Shown: positions 7,637-16,160, numbered from the stretch's first letter. The stretch: DNA of 64,000 bases from Mycolicibacterium sphagni (GCF_013337765.1 NZ_VBSB01000002.1:248001-312000); one strand, 5' to 3'. Program-made: numbers and translations. The notes: generated by a model not told the origin, from the sequence alone.

Positions 7637-8799
7637 CCTTCCTGACGCTCGAAGACGACGAGCGCGTCATCGCCGAAACGGCTGCCGCGTTCGCCGCCAA
7701 ACGCCTGGCGCCTTACGCCTTGGAGTGGGATCACTCCAAGGAGTTTCCCGTCGACGTGCTGCGTGAGGCTGCCGAACTGGGGATGGCCGCGATCTACTGC
7801 GCCGAGGACGTCGGCGGCAGCGGGCTGCGTCGGCTGGACGCGGTGCGGATCTTCGAGCAACTCTCGGGCGCCGATCCCGCACTGGCGGCGTTCATCTCGA
7901 TCCACAACATGTGCGCGTGGATGATCGACACCTTCGGCACCGACGAACAGCGCAAGTCGTGGATCCCGAAGCTCGCCTCGATGGAGACGATCGCCAGCTA
8001 CTGCCTCACCGAGCCCGGCGCCGGATCCGACGCGGCGGCGTTGCGCGCCAAGGCCGTCCGCGACGGCGACGAGTACGTGCTCGACGGCGTCAAGCAGTTC
8101 ATCTCCGGGGCAGGCACCTCGGACGTCTACGTCGTGATGGCCCGCACCGGTGCCGACGGACCGCGCGGCATCTCGGCGTTCATCGTCGAAAAGGACACGC
8201 CGGGACTCAGTTTCGGCGCCCAAGAAGAGAAGATGGGCTGGAACGTTCAGCCCACCGCCCAGGTGATCCTCGAAGGGGTGCGGGTGCCGGCCTCAGCGAT
8301 GCTCGGCGGCCCCGAGGGCGAGGGCACCGGCTTCGGGATCGCGATGAGCGGCCTCAATGGCGGCCGATTGAACATCGCGGCCTGCTCGCTGGGCGGCGCG
8401 CAGGAGGCCTACGACAAGGCCGTGAGTTATCTGGCCGACCGGCAGGCCTTCGGCGGAGCGCTGCTCGACGAGCCCACCATCCGTTTCACGCTCGCCGATA
8501 TGGCCACCGCCTTGGAGACGTCGCGACTGATGCTGTGGCGCGCAGCCATTGCACTGGACAACGACGAGCCGCACAAGGTCGAGCTGTGTGCGATGGCCAA
8601 ACGCTATGTCACCGACTCCTGTTACGACGTGGCCGACCAGGCCCTGCAGTTGCACGGCGGCTACGGCTACCTGCGGGAGTACGGGATCGAGAAGATCGTC
8701 CGCGATCTTCGCGTGCACCGAATCCTGGAGGGCACCAACGAAATCATGCGCGTGGTCATCGGGCGGGCCGAGGCCGCCCGGGCACGCGCATCGGCATGA
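7633..8799 (+). CDS. fadE9: Acyl-CoA dehydrogenase (isobutyryl-CoA type)
   Basis: A 388-residue flavoprotein that would oxidise isobutyryl-CoA to methacrylyl-CoA in valine breakdown. FAD-binding signatures are ASYCLTEPGAGSDAAAL and the C-terminal QLHGGYGYLREYGIEKIVRD; the catalytic Glu lies in ILEGTNEIMR. The start at 7633 overlaps the mmsA stop, which indicates coupled translation; a longer in-frame start inside mmsA is not needed. Substrate is assigned from the mmsA/mmsB neighbours, since the family's sequence alone does not settle chain length. The symbol follows the mycobacterial gene at the same place. Confidence 0.85.
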   Translation: MTFLTLEDDERVIAETAAAFAAKRLAPYALEWDHSKEFPVDVLREAAELGMAAIYCAEDVGGSGLRRLDAVRIFEQLSGADPALAAFISIHNMCAWMIDTFGTDEQRKSWIPKLASMETIASYCLTEPGAGSDAAALRAKAVRDGDEYVLDGVKQFISGAGTSDVYVVMARTGADGPRGISAFIVEKDTPGLSFGAQEEKMGWNVQPTAQVILEGVRVPASAMLGGPEGEGTGFGIAMSGLNGGRLNIAACSLGGAQEAYDKAVSYLADRQAFGGALLDEPTIRFTLADMATALETSRLMLWRAAIALDNDEPHKVELCAMAKRYVTDSCYDVADQALQLHGGYGYLREYGIEKIVRDLRVHRILEGTNEIMRVVIGRAEAARARASA

Positions 8800-8816
8800 G
8801 GCGAAGGAGCCTGCGC

Positions 8817-9686
8817 ATGACGACGATCGCGTTCCTGGGACTGGGCCACATGGGTGGGCCGATGGCGGCCAACCTGGTCAACGCCGGCTACACCGTGCGC
8901 GGCTTCGACCCGGTGCCCGCATTGCGCGACGCCGCCGAGGCGAAGGGCGCGACGGTGTTCGACGCCGGCGCCGCCGCCGTGGCTGAGGCCGACGTCGTCA
9001 TCACCTCGCTGCCCAATGGTGCGATCGTGAAAGCCTGCTACGCCGAAGCACTTCCGGCCGCCAAGCCCGGAACGCTGTTCATCGACACCTCCACCATCTC
9101 CGTCGACGACGCCCGTGCGGTCAACGCCCAAGCCACCGCCGCCGGGATGGACCAGCTTGATGCCCCCGTCTCCGGCGGTATCAAGGGCGCGACCGCGGGC
9201 ACGCTGGCCTTCATGGTCGGCGGCGAGGCCGACGCGCTGGAGAAGGCGCGCGCGGTGCTGGATCCCATGGCCAGCAAGGTGATTCACTGCGGCTCGTCGG
9301 GTGCCGGTCAGGCCGCCAAGCTGTGCAACAACATGGTGCTCGCCGTGCAGCAGATCGCGGTGGGCGAGGCGTTCGTGTTGGCCGAGAAGCTCGGCCTGTC
9401 GGCGCAGTCGTTGTTCGACGTGATCACCGGGGCGACCGGCAACTGCTGGGCGGTACACACCAACTGCCCTGTCCCAGGACCGGTTCCGACCTCGCCGGCG
9501 AACAACGACTTCCAGCCTGGTTTCGCCACGGCGCTGATGAACAAGGACCTCGGCCTGGCGATGAACGCGGTGTCGTCGACCGGTGCGACAGCCCCGTTGG
9601 GCACGCATGCCGCCGAGATTTACGCCAAGTACGCCGAAGAGCACGCCGATTTGGATTTCAGCGCGGTCATCAACACCCTGCGCTAA
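8817..9686 (+). CDS. mmsB: 3-hydroxyisobutyrate dehydrogenase
   Basis: A 289-residue beta-hydroxyacid dehydrogenase that oxidises 3-hydroxyisobutyrate to methylmalonate semialdehyde, the substrate of MmsA. It has the N-terminal NAD-binding GLGHMGGPMAANL, the substrate loop DAPVSGGIKGATAGTL and the catalytic Lys in GAGQAAKLCNN. The ATG at 8817 follows GAAGGAG by seven bases, 17 bases after the acyl-CoA dehydrogenase stop. It closes the operon; a strong hairpin at 9696-9763 follows. Confidence 0.93.
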   Translation: MTTIAFLGLGHMGGPMAANLVNAGYTVRGFDPVPALRDAAEAKGATVFDAGAAAVAEADVVITSLPNGAIVKACYAEALPAAKPGTLFIDTSTISVDDARAVNAQATAAGMDQLDAPVSGGIKGATAGTLAFMVGGEADALEKARAVLDPMASKVIHCGSSGAGQAAKLCNNMVLAVQQIAVGEAFVLAEKLGLSAQSLFDVITGATGNCWAVHTNCPVPGPVPTSPANNDFQPGFATALMNKDLGLAMNAVSSTGATAPLGTHAAEIYAKYAEEHADLDFSAVINTLR

Positions 9687-9695
9687 GTCCAGTTC

Positions 9696-9763
9696 CCCCG
9701 CGAGCAGACACAAAAGACTCCGACACGCCGTGCGTGAGGGGCCTTTTGTGTCTGCTCGCGGGG
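9696..9763. terminator. Bidirectional hairpin between mmsB and the MarR gene
   Basis: Perfect 21-base arms (9696-9716 and 9743-9763) with AAAAG/CTTTT inside the stem lie between two convergent genes. It should act as a terminator for both. Arms and loop are homologous to the hairpin at 25778-25835, so this is a dispersed intergenic repeat rather than an individual structure. Confidence 0.75.
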
Positions 9764-9773
9764 AAAGGTGACC

Positions 9774-10298
9774 CTAGAAGTCGCCCGCGTGGTGGCGCAG
9801 CGTCTCGATCGACGCGGCCAGCGCACGCGCTTCAGCAGCCGACAGCCCCACATCGGCGAACACCTGATCGTTGAGCGTCCTGGTGGCGTCCTCCACCGTC
9901 GAGCGGCCGATCTCGGTGATCTCCACCAGGGTGGTGCGCCCGTCGGTGGGATGCGGCACCCGCTTGACCAGTCCGTCGGCCTCCAGCCGGCGGATGGCGT
10001 GCGTGACGCTGGTGACATGCACCTGCAGCCGGTCGGATGCCTTGGTGATCGGCAACGCGCCAGTGCGGCTGAACGCCAGCAGCCGCAGGAGCTCAAAGCG
10101 CGAAAAGCTCAGATCGTAGGGCCGCAGCGCCGTCTCCACCCGGGCCAGCAGTATCTGGTGGGCCCGCATCACGGACGTCACCGCCACCATGCCCTCGGCG
10201 ACATCACCCCACCCGGAGCGCTCCCAGTTCCGCCGCGCCGCGGCGATCGGGTCCGGCTTCTCGGACGGGATTGAATCGGCAGCCATCCGCCCATTCAT
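9774..10298 (-). CDS. MarR-family transcriptional regulator
   Basis: A 174-residue regulator. A helical dimerisation region (residues 30-75) is followed by a winged helix: SRFELLRLLAFS, recognition helix around DRLQVHVTSVTHAIRRLEADGLV and the wing with DGRTTLVEIT, all standard for MarR. The gene starts 27 bases after the aminotransferase stop on the same strand, so it is likely the last gene of the ThDP-SRPBCC-KAS-aminotransferase operon and may control it. The first ATG (10298) is used; an in-frame ATG at 10286 is also possible. The ligand is unknown. Confidence 0.85.
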   Translation of the reverse strand: MNGRMAADSIPSEKPDPIAAARRNWERSGWGDVAEGMVAVTSVMRAHQILLARVETALRPYDLSFSRFELLRLLAFSRTGALPITKASDRLQVHVTSVTHAIRRLEADGLVKRVPHPTDGRTTLVEITEIGRSTVEDATRTLNDQVFADVGLSAAEARALAASIETLRHHAGDF

Positions 10299-10325
10299 AC
10301 CGCATCCGGCGACCGCCGTAGGGCA

Positions 10326-11357
10326 CTACCGCCGGTCCGCCACGGCGGCCAGCACCGCGCGCGTCGACCACCGCTCCCCCACCGTGATTCGCACCCCGCC
10401 GTCGCCGTAGTGCCGGACCCGCAGACCGGCCGGGTCGAACACCTCCTGCCACGGCTTGCCCGCCGGCGGCAGGTACACGAAGTTGGCGTGCCCCTCGGTG
10501 ACATAGACGCCCATCGCGCGCAGCCGCATCCGCAGGTAGCGCCGCTCAGCGGCGATCACCCGAATGCGGCGCTGCAGCTGGTGTTCCGCGTCGTAGGACG
10601 CCGCGACGGCCACCAGGCTGGTGTTGTCCGTCCCGAACGGCAACTGCATCCGCCATAGCCGCTCGGTCAGTTCGGCAGACCCGAAGCCATAGCCGATGCG
10701 CAAACCGGCCAGCCCATACGCCTTGGAGAACGTCCGCAGCACCAGCAGATTCGGGTACCGCTGGATCAACGACAGCCCGTCGAGCCGGAATGCGGGTGCG
10801 ACGAACTCGATGTAAGCCTCGTCGAGCAGGACGATGGTGTCGCTGGGCACCGCGGCCAGAAAGCGCTCGACAGCGGCCGCCGACTCCAGCGTTCCGGTCG
10901 GGTTGTGCGGTCGGCACAAGATCACCACCCGGGCATCGGCGGCGGCCTCGGCCAGAGCGTCCAGGTCGTGGTGGCCGTATTCGTCGAGCGGCACCATGAT
11001 CGGCTGCAGCCGGGCCATCTGCGCGAAGATCGGATAGCCGTCGAACGTCGGTGTGGTCATGGCGATCCGGTCGCCCGGCTCGGTCATGGCGTGCAACAGC
11101 TGCATCGCGACGCCGGTGGCGCCCTGGCCCAGCACTACCTGCTCCTCGGCCAGACCGATCCCGGAGGCGATCAGCCGCCGCAGCCGCTCCGGCAGGAACT
11201 CCGGATAGCGGTTGGCGGAGTCGATCGCGGCGATCAGGGCTGACCGCACCGCGGGCAGCGGCGAGAACGGATTCTCGTTGAGCGACAACGCCAGTGGATC
11301 CGTTGCGTCGGGCAGGGCGGCGACGGTGTCGTCGGCGATCCGCGTCAAGGGTTGCAT
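10326..11357 (-). CDS. Class I/II aminotransferase, HisC/PatA-like
   Basis: A 343-residue PLP-dependent aminotransferase. It shows SLNENPFSP near the N-terminus, the cofactor-contacting LCRPHNPTG, LLDEAY, and the PLP Lys in RTFSKAYGLAGLRIGYG. It resembles histidinol-phosphate and aromatic aminotransferases. The true hisC is expected in the his operon, so this copy probably serves the surrounding pathway, transferring an amino group to or from a keto intermediate. Its ATG overlaps the stop of the KAS III-like gene (ATGA at 11354-11357 on the reverse strand), so production is coupled. The specific substrate cannot be read from sequence. Confidence 0.82.
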   Translation of the reverse strand: MQPLTRIADDTVAALPDATDPLALSLNENPFSPLPAVRSALIAAIDSANRYPEFLPERLRRLIASGIGLAEEQVVLGQGATGVAMQLLHAMTEPGDRIAMTTPTFDGYPIFAQMARLQPIMVPLDEYGHHDLDALAEAAADARVVILCRPHNPTGTLESAAAVERFLAAVPSDTIVLLDEAYIEFVAPAFRLDGLSLIQRYPNLLVLRTFSKAYGLAGLRIGYGFGSAELTERLWRMQLPFGTDNTSLVAVAASYDAEHQLQRRIRVIAAERRYLRMRLRAMGVYVTEGHANFVYLPPAGKPWQEVFDPAGLRVRHYGDGGVRITVGERWSTRAVLAAVADRR

Positions 11358-12391
11358 CAGGCGGCCCTGCCGCCCCACCGCACCGCAGCCGCACCCGCGA
11401 AGTCACCGGCATGGGCGAAGGCTGCCATCAGGACGGTGTCGCCGGCCGAGACCCGCCCGTCGCTGATCGCCCGGTCGAGGTTGATCGGGATGCCGGCACC
11501 GAAGAGGTTGCCGCACTGGTCGAATGTGTCGACATGCCGTTCGGCCGGCAGCTCCAGGGCTTCGCGCCAGTTGCGCAGGAACACCCGGTTGGGTTGGTTG
11601 GTGACGAACAGATCGACGTCCTTCGACTTCAGCCCGAGTCGATGGCACACGGTCAGTGCGACTTCCGGCACCTGCCGGTTGCCGCGGGCGAGCACCTTGG
11701 TGATCTTCGATTCGGTGAAGCCGATGTAGCCCTCGGCGGACCCTGGCTGCCACCACTTGCGCGGCGGATCGAACGCGATGGTCATATCGCCGGCGAACTC
11801 GCCGTAGGTGCGGGTTTCGATGTCGAGGATCGGCGACTGGTCCGACACGGTGACGAGGCCGACGGCCGCACCGTCACCGGGCACCGCTGCCTGTGCCTTG
11901 CGCCGCACGGTCGGCTGGTCGAAAACCTGACCGGCCGCGTTCTGCGCGATCGCAACCAACGCGGTGTGCCCGGCACCCGAGGACAACAACTGGCGGGCCA
12001 CCTGAAGCCCCAGCACGAATGCCGCACAGCCGCCGTTGTGCAGATCCAGCACCCAATTCGGCCGCATACCAAGGCGATGCGCGATTCCCCCACCGCCGCC
12101 GTAGAACGGCATGTCCGGCATCTGCGTGTGGGTGATCAGGATGTCGGCGCCGGTGATGACGTCTTCGCCGTGGCGTTCGATCAGCCCGGCGGCGGCCCGC
12201 TCGATCATGTCGGTGGCGGTTTCGTCGGGGGCGATGTGGTGGCGGAACTTCGGCGCCCGGAACATCAGGTTGTCGCGCAGTTCGTCGGAGTCGGCGAACT
12301 GGGCGTAGTAGTCGGCGGGGACCGGGTCGCCGGGCAGGTAGCTCGAGACGTCGATCAGGCTGACGCTGGGTTGACTCATGGCAGTGCTCAT
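11357..12391 (-). CDS. 3-oxoacyl-ACP synthase III-like protein, altered active site
   Basis: A 344-residue thiolase-fold protein. The nucleophile Cys122 sits in LHNGGCAAFV, and the conserved Asn295 in FDQCGNLFGAGIP. The third catalytic residue, His in the usual HQAN, is replaced: the segment reads VTNQPNRVF, giving Asn265. Loss of this His is known to stop or change decarboxylative condensation, so the enzyme may do acyl transfer or a different condensation. The start at 12391 makes the ATGA overlap with the SRPBCC gene; a start at 12400 is also open. It lies in the middle of a tightly coupled operon with a ThDP enzyme and an aminotransferase, which suggests a secondary-metabolite role. Confidence 0.8.
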   Translation of the reverse strand: MSTAMSQPSVSLIDVSSYLPGDPVPADYYAQFADSDELRDNLMFRAPKFRHHIAPDETATDMIERAAAGLIERHGEDVITGADILITHTQMPDMPFYGGGGGIAHRLGMRPNWVLDLHNGGCAAFVLGLQVARQLLSSGAGHTALVAIAQNAAGQVFDQPTVRRKAQAAVPGDGAAVGLVTVSDQSPILDIETRTYGEFAGDMTIAFDPPRKWWQPGSAEGYIGFTESKITKVLARGNRQVPEVALTVCHRLGLKSKDVDLFVTNQPNRVFLRNWREALELPAERHVDTFDQCGNLFGAGIPINLDRAISDGRVSAGDTVLMAAFAHAGDFAGAAAVRWGGRAA

Positions 12392-13053
12392 TTCATCCAT
12401 CGGGGGGTTACCGGCAGTCCGTTGCGGTGGCGGTATTCGGCAATGGCTTTGAGGTTCTTCATCTCCAGTTCGTGGCCGGCACCGAACATGTCCCAGAAGT
12501 CACCGACCCACACCGGGCGTTCCGGCGGCGCGGTTTCCGGATAGGGGTTCTCGTCATAGAACGGGTGATGGCAATTCGTCCACAGCACAACCGAACCGGG
12601 CTTGTCGAGCACAACTTGCGCGTCGATCACCCGCATCAGGTAGATCATCCACAGGTGCTTGCCCTGGTCCCACGCACAGTGGTAATCGACGGTACGCGCC
12701 TGCGGGTTGGCCTCGGTGCTCGTGTAGATCTTTGTCTCCGAACCCAATCGGTCATAGGCCAGCCACAGCCCTGGCTCGTCGGTGGCCTCGAAGCCCCGCA
12801 GGCTGTAGGTCCATTCCTCCAAGGAGCGGGTGTCGGACAGGTACTCGTAGAGCTCGTCGGGCGGGCAGTCGATGTACTTATTGACCGTGCAATATCGGCC
12901 AAAGACCTGCTCGTGCGGGTACACCGACCGCATCATCTCCATGATGACCGGGGTGGCTTTCTCCCGTGGGGAGGTTTCGATACGCGTGACCCCGTCGATG
13001 GGGGTGGCGGATCCGGTGTGGACGACGATGTCGTCAAGCGCGGGCAGCGACAT
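12388..13053 (-). CDS. SRPBCC/START-like (cyclase-type) protein
   Basis: A 221-residue protein with a helix-grip (SRPBCC) pattern: TVNKYIDCPPDELYEYLSD, then LEEWTYSLRGF and a C-terminal helix MKNLKAIAEYRHRNG. Such folds bind hydrophobic ligands and include polyketide aromatases/cyclases. Several Cys, His and Trp residues in the region NCHHPFYDENPYPE are notable but have no known role. It overlaps the ThDP gene by 20 bases and the KAS III-like gene by four. Function is inferred from fold and operon only. Confidence 0.65.
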   Translation of the reverse strand: MSLPALDDIVVHTGSATPIDGVTRIETSPREKATPVIMEMMRSVYPHEQVFGRYCTVNKYIDCPPDELYEYLSDTRSLEEWTYSLRGFEATDEPGLWLAYDRLGSETKIYTSTEANPQARTVDYHCAWDQGKHLWMIYLMRVIDAQVVLDKPGSVVLWTNCHHPFYDENPYPETAPPERPVWVGDFWDMFGAGHELEMKNLKAIAEYRHRNGLPVTPRWMK

Positions 13054-14755
13054 GGGTCGTGCTCTCCTCTGTGGTTGGGGTCTCGGACTGCCGCAGCACG
13101 GTCAGGAACGGTGCGAACGGCGGGATTTCGTCGGCGGAGCACTCGATGCTGACGACGGACGGCCCGTCGTCGGCCAGGGCTTCTCCCAGCGCGGTGCGCA
13201 GCTGGCCGAGCTCGCCGACGTCGACCGAGCGCAGTCCGGGGAACATCGCCGCCAGCCCGGCACCCAGATTGCTGGGACTGAATCGGTTGTAGCTGTACAT
13301 ATCTCGGTAGTACAACTGCTCACGTGTCACGCACATGGCATGTGCGTTGTTGTTAAACAGCACGAATGTGATCGGCAGTCGGTATTGCACTGCGGTGTGC
13401 ATCTCCATGCCGTGCATGAAGAACGAGCCGTCCCCGGCCACCACCACCACCCGCCGCCCCCGGCCGAAGGCCATGCCGATGGCTGCACCGAAGCTGTAGC
13501 CCATGCCACCCATACCGAGTGCGACGATGAACCGTCCCGATCTGCGCACCGGAAGGTAGTGGATCGCGGCCGCCCCAGTGTTGCCCGCGTCGACGACGAT
13601 GTCGACATCGTCGGGCAGAACGGCGTCGAGTGCGGAAACGGCATCGCGGTAACGGATTCCGTCACCGCTATAGCGAGGAGGGAACAATTCCTGGCGGCCG
13701 ACGACCTCGGGCACCCGCACTCCGTTGGGCCGGCGCCCGCCACCCGACAGCATCATCGCCAGTTGGCCCAGCGACGCCCGCAGGTCGTCGGTGCGAATAT
13801 GGGTGCACGGCAGGTACGGTGCGGCGGACCCGATGGACATCGTCGAAACTCTGCCCAGCGCATCATCCAGCCCGGCGCGTGCGGTCACGTTCAGTCGGGT
13901 TCCGATCAGAAGGCACAGCGCGCTGTCCCTGACCGCATCGGCGATGCCCGGGTGCCCCATCACGCCGGTGACACCGAGAGACGACGACGAGCCTAATCCC
14001 GGTGAGCCGCTGACATCCTTGGCGTCAGGCACGGTCGCGACCCGGGCCCGCAACAGGGCGCGCAGCCGCTCCAGTTCGACGCGGGCGTCGTCACGCGCCA
14101 CCTGCTCGCCTGCGATGATCGTCACGGGTCCATGCGCGCGGCGCAGCGCACGGGCGATCGGCCACGGGTCGCCCACCACCGGCGGCTCCGGCGCCGACGC
14201 GAGCCGGCTGCGCACCGGAACCAATTCCTGTTGAATATCTTTGGGCAGCAACAGAACTGATGGTCCACCCTGCCACGCCGCGGCAATCGCCTCCGGCAAC
14301 GCGGTCACGATCTCCTCGGCGGACGTGATGCGCCTGCAGTACACCGATACCGCCGAGAACAGCGCCTCGGCATCGAGCGAACCGTTCCGGCCGCTGGTGT
14401 CCTGAAAACTGCCACGACCGTCCATCGCGGTCGGCGGCTGGCCGATCAACGCCAGCACCGGGACCCGGCTGGCCAGCGATTCGCCCAGCCCAGGAACCAG
14501 ATTCAGCGAGCCGCCGCCGGAGGTCGCCATGACCACGCCGAGGCCGCACCCGGCCCGGCTGTAGCCGTCGGCCATCGTCGCCGCGGAGAACTCATGCTTT
14601 GCCAGGACAGCGTTGACGCCCTCGTGAAAATACGCGGCATCGTAGAGATCCTCGATATTGGCACCGTCGACACCGAACATGTAGTCGACGCCGATGGCCG
14701 CAAGTTGGTCGACGATGTGGTCGACCACGCGCTGTTGCCTGTCCATCTGGATCAC
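13034..14755 (-). CDS. Thiamine-diphosphate enzyme (acetolactate synthase/benzoylformate decarboxylase family)
   Basis: A 573-residue three-domain ThDP enzyme. The activating Glu is in LAKHEFSAATMADGYSRA (about residue 53), and the cofactor motif runs from GDGSFFMHGME to VLFNNN in the C-terminal domain. It would decarboxylate a 2-keto acid and either release the aldehyde or join it to an acceptor (acyloin formation). The middle domain is poorly conserved. Start is a GTG at 14755 four bases after GGGGAGG, with an ATG three codons later as alternative. It is the first gene of the leftward operon. It is unlikely to be ilvB, since no small subunit adjoins it. Confidence 0.82.
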   Translation of the reverse strand: MIQMDRQQRVVDHIVDQLAAIGVDYMFGVDGANIEDLYDAAYFHEGVNAVLAKHEFSAATMADGYSRAGCGLGVVMATSGGGSLNLVPGLGESLASRVPVLALIGQPPTAMDGRGSFQDTSGRNGSLDAEALFSAVSVYCRRITSAEEIVTALPEAIAAAWQGGPSVLLLPKDIQQELVPVRSRLASAPEPPVVGDPWPIARALRRAHGPVTIIAGEQVARDDARVELERLRALLRARVATVPDAKDVSGSPGLGSSSSLGVTGVMGHPGIADAVRDSALCLLIGTRLNVTARAGLDDALGRVSTMSIGSAAPYLPCTHIRTDDLRASLGQLAMMLSGGGRRPNGVRVPEVVGRQELFPPRYSGDGIRYRDAVSALDAVLPDDVDIVVDAGNTGAAAIHYLPVRRSGRFIVALGMGGMGYSFGAAIGMAFGRGRRVVVVAGDGSFFMHGMEMHTAVQYRLPITFVLFNNNAHAMCVTREQLYYRDMYSYNRFSPSNLGAGLAAMFPGLRSVDVGELGQLRTALGEALADDGPSVVSIECSADEIPPFAPFLTVLRQSETPTTEESTTHVAARA

Positions 14756-14795
14756 CTGTCCTCCCCAACCCTGTCAGTGACACGAGGAGTGACGC

Positions 14796-14815
14796 GGTTC
14801 GGTTCATCGCGAACC
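14796..14815. promoter_or_regulatory. Overlapping palindromes upstream of the ThDP operon
   Basis: GGTTCG (14796-14801) pairs with CGAACC (14810-14815), and the inner GGTTC/GAACC (14802-14806, 14811-14815) forms a second repeat. They lie 41-60 bases before the first gene of the operon, where a repressor would bind. The MarR gene at the end of the operon is a plausible partner, unproven. Confidence 0.35.
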
Positions 14816-14868
14816 AATGAGAACTGTTTTAGGAGAACGCTTTTGACTGATCGTTAGATCAGTGAGGA

Positions 14869-15573
14869 CTACAGGCTGCGCTCCAGCAGAACGTCTCCGG
14901 TGTCGGCCTTGACGACCTGAACGGAGGCGATCCTCTCCATCGGCATCGACGTGCTGCCGGTCGGCGAGGCCGACTCGCCTTCGCGGGCCATCCACGTTGC
15001 CAGCTGGACACGGCTCCCGTCGCGGCCGACCGCGTACATCGCCAGCTTGTCCCCGTCTTCGGTGGCGTCCTGGCCGATCTCCTCGTGGTACGTGCAGGTC
15101 ATCTCGACGTGCGTACCCCAACCCATCGGGGTCACCTGCACCGTCGCATCGAACGAGGACGGCGTCACCGGCGTCATGCTGACCGACATGGCAGACACCT
15201 GCGGAGCGGGGTCCGTGGTCCCGAACGGCGCAGGCTTGACCGCGACGAGAATCCCGACAGCCAGAACCGCGGCTGCCGCGGCAGCTACCGTCCAGGTGAC
15301 CCACCGCCCGCGACGGCGTCGGCGCCGCACCTCGAAGAGCACACCATCGAGCAGCTGAGGGCGTAGGGGCGGCGGTTCGATGCCGCCGGTGTCGATCGCG
15401 GCCATCTCGTCGGGGCTGATCATGGCCAGCAGAGCGGGCATACCGCTGAGCTCACCGACAGCCGTCCGGCACGGCGCGCATCCACTCAGGTGCGTTTCGT
15501 ATTCACGGCGTTCCGTGCTCGACAGGGACCCCAGCACATAGGAAGCGTCCCAAGTCTCATATGGATCGTTCAT
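14869..15573 (-). CDS. rslA: Anti-sigma factor for SigL (zinc-binding, one membrane span)
   Basis: A 234-residue anti-sigma factor. The N-terminal cytoplasmic domain holds the ZAS zinc motif His28-x3-Cys32-x2-Cys35, followed by an Arg-rich stop and a single membrane span WVTWTVAAAAAAVLAVGILV (about residues 92-111), then an external domain. In M. tuberculosis RslA binds SigL and releases it on oxidation. The ATG overlaps the sigL stop (ATGA, 15570-15573). A hairpin with 7-base arms (14846-14852, 14857-14863) lies just after the stop. Gene order secY-adk-map-sigL-rslA matches M. tuberculosis. Confidence 0.88.
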   Translation of the reverse strand: MNDPYETWDASYVLGSLSSTERREYETHLSGCAPCRTAVGELSGMPALLAMISPDEMAAIDTGGIEPPPLRPQLLDGVLFEVRRRRRRGRWVTWTVAAAAAAVLAVGILVAVKPAPFGTTDPAPQVSAMSVSMTPVTPSSFDATVQVTPMGWGTHVEMTCTYHEEIGQDATEDGDKLAMYAVGRDGSRVQLATWMAREGESASPTGSTSMPMERIASVQVVKADTGDVLLERSL

Positions 15574-16085
15574 CGGGTCACCCCCATCTCCTGCAGCGTC
15601 AAACGAAGTGCACGCACCGCGTAGTGCAGTCTCGACTTCACCGTTCCCTCGGCAATCTGGAGGTCGGCCGCGATCTGCGCCGTGGTCCAGCCAAGATAGT
15701 AGGAACGCCGGACCACCGCGCGGTGGTCGGGCGACAGCTGTGCCAGCGCGTCGCCGATCAACAATCGGTCCAGCGCCGTGTTGACCTCGTCGGGCCCAGC
15801 GGGTTCCGGTGCCCCCTCGGTGTCCAGCGAGTCGGTCTCCCTGCGGAACCGGGCACTGCGGCGTTCGTCGATGATCATGTTGCGGGCGACGGTGAACAGC
15901 CAGGCCCGCGCGGACCGCTCGGCATCGCCGGCCACCTCGGGGTGCTGCCAGGCCCGCAGCAGCGTCTCCTGCACTACGTCCTCCGCGCGCGCCGGGTCCC
16001 CGGTGAGCCGCAGCGCATAGCGCCACAACGCGGCCGCGTGCTCCTCGTAGAGCACCCGCACCAAAGCCGCCTCCGGGTCATCCAT
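15570..16085 (-). CDS. sigL: ECF RNA polymerase sigma factor SigL
   Basis: A 171-residue ECF sigma factor. Region 2 spans about residues 15-80 (WRYALRLTGDPARAEDVVQE, RAWLFTVARNMIIDERR) and region 4 about 115-165 (LSPDHRAVVRRSYYLGWTT, helix-turn-helix IAADLQIAEGTVKSRLHYAVR). It directs transcription of envelope-related genes in M. tuberculosis. The ATG at 16085 has GGGAGG seven bases upstream; a GTG one codon earlier is less well placed. A SigL-type promoter at 16105-16132 shows autoregulation. The gene is coupled to its anti-sigma factor. Confidence 0.92.
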   Translation of the reverse strand: MDDPEAALVRVLYEEHAAALWRYALRLTGDPARAEDVVQETLLRAWQHPEVAGDAERSARAWLFTVARNMIIDERRSARFRRETDSLDTEGAPEPAGPDEVNTALDRLLIGDALAQLSPDHRAVVRRSYYLGWTTAQIAADLQIAEGTVKSRLHYAVRALRLTLQEMGVTR

Positions 16086-16104
16086 CACTCAACCTCCCGG
16101 CTGA

Positions 16105-16132
16105 GACACGTAACCGGTGAGTGTCTGGTTCA
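16105..16132 (-). promoter_or_regulatory. SigL-dependent promoter of sigL-rslA
   Basis: On the reverse strand TGAACC (16127-16132) is separated by 16 bases from CGTGTC (16105-16110). This is the published M. tuberculosis SigL consensus, TGAACC and CGTGTC at that spacing. Transcription would begin near 16098, about a dozen bases before the sigL ATG. Confidence 0.8.
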
Positions 16133-16160
16133 AAGTGTGCGCCGGATCCGGCGCGAAAGC

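Noticed and set aside
7911..8799. Long + strand frame entering mmsB from within the acyl-CoA dehydrogenase
   Set aside because: Only the part from 8817 resembles a protein family; the upstream part is a shifted reading of the dehydrogenase gene.
11294..12544. 416-codon + strand frame opposite the KAS III-like gene
   Set aside because: Antisense shadow; no family resemblance, while the reverse strand encodes a thiolase-fold protein.
14846..14863. Hairpin after rslA as a rho-independent terminator
   Set aside because: Seven-base arms are present but no T run follows on the reverse strand; it is mentioned with rslA only.
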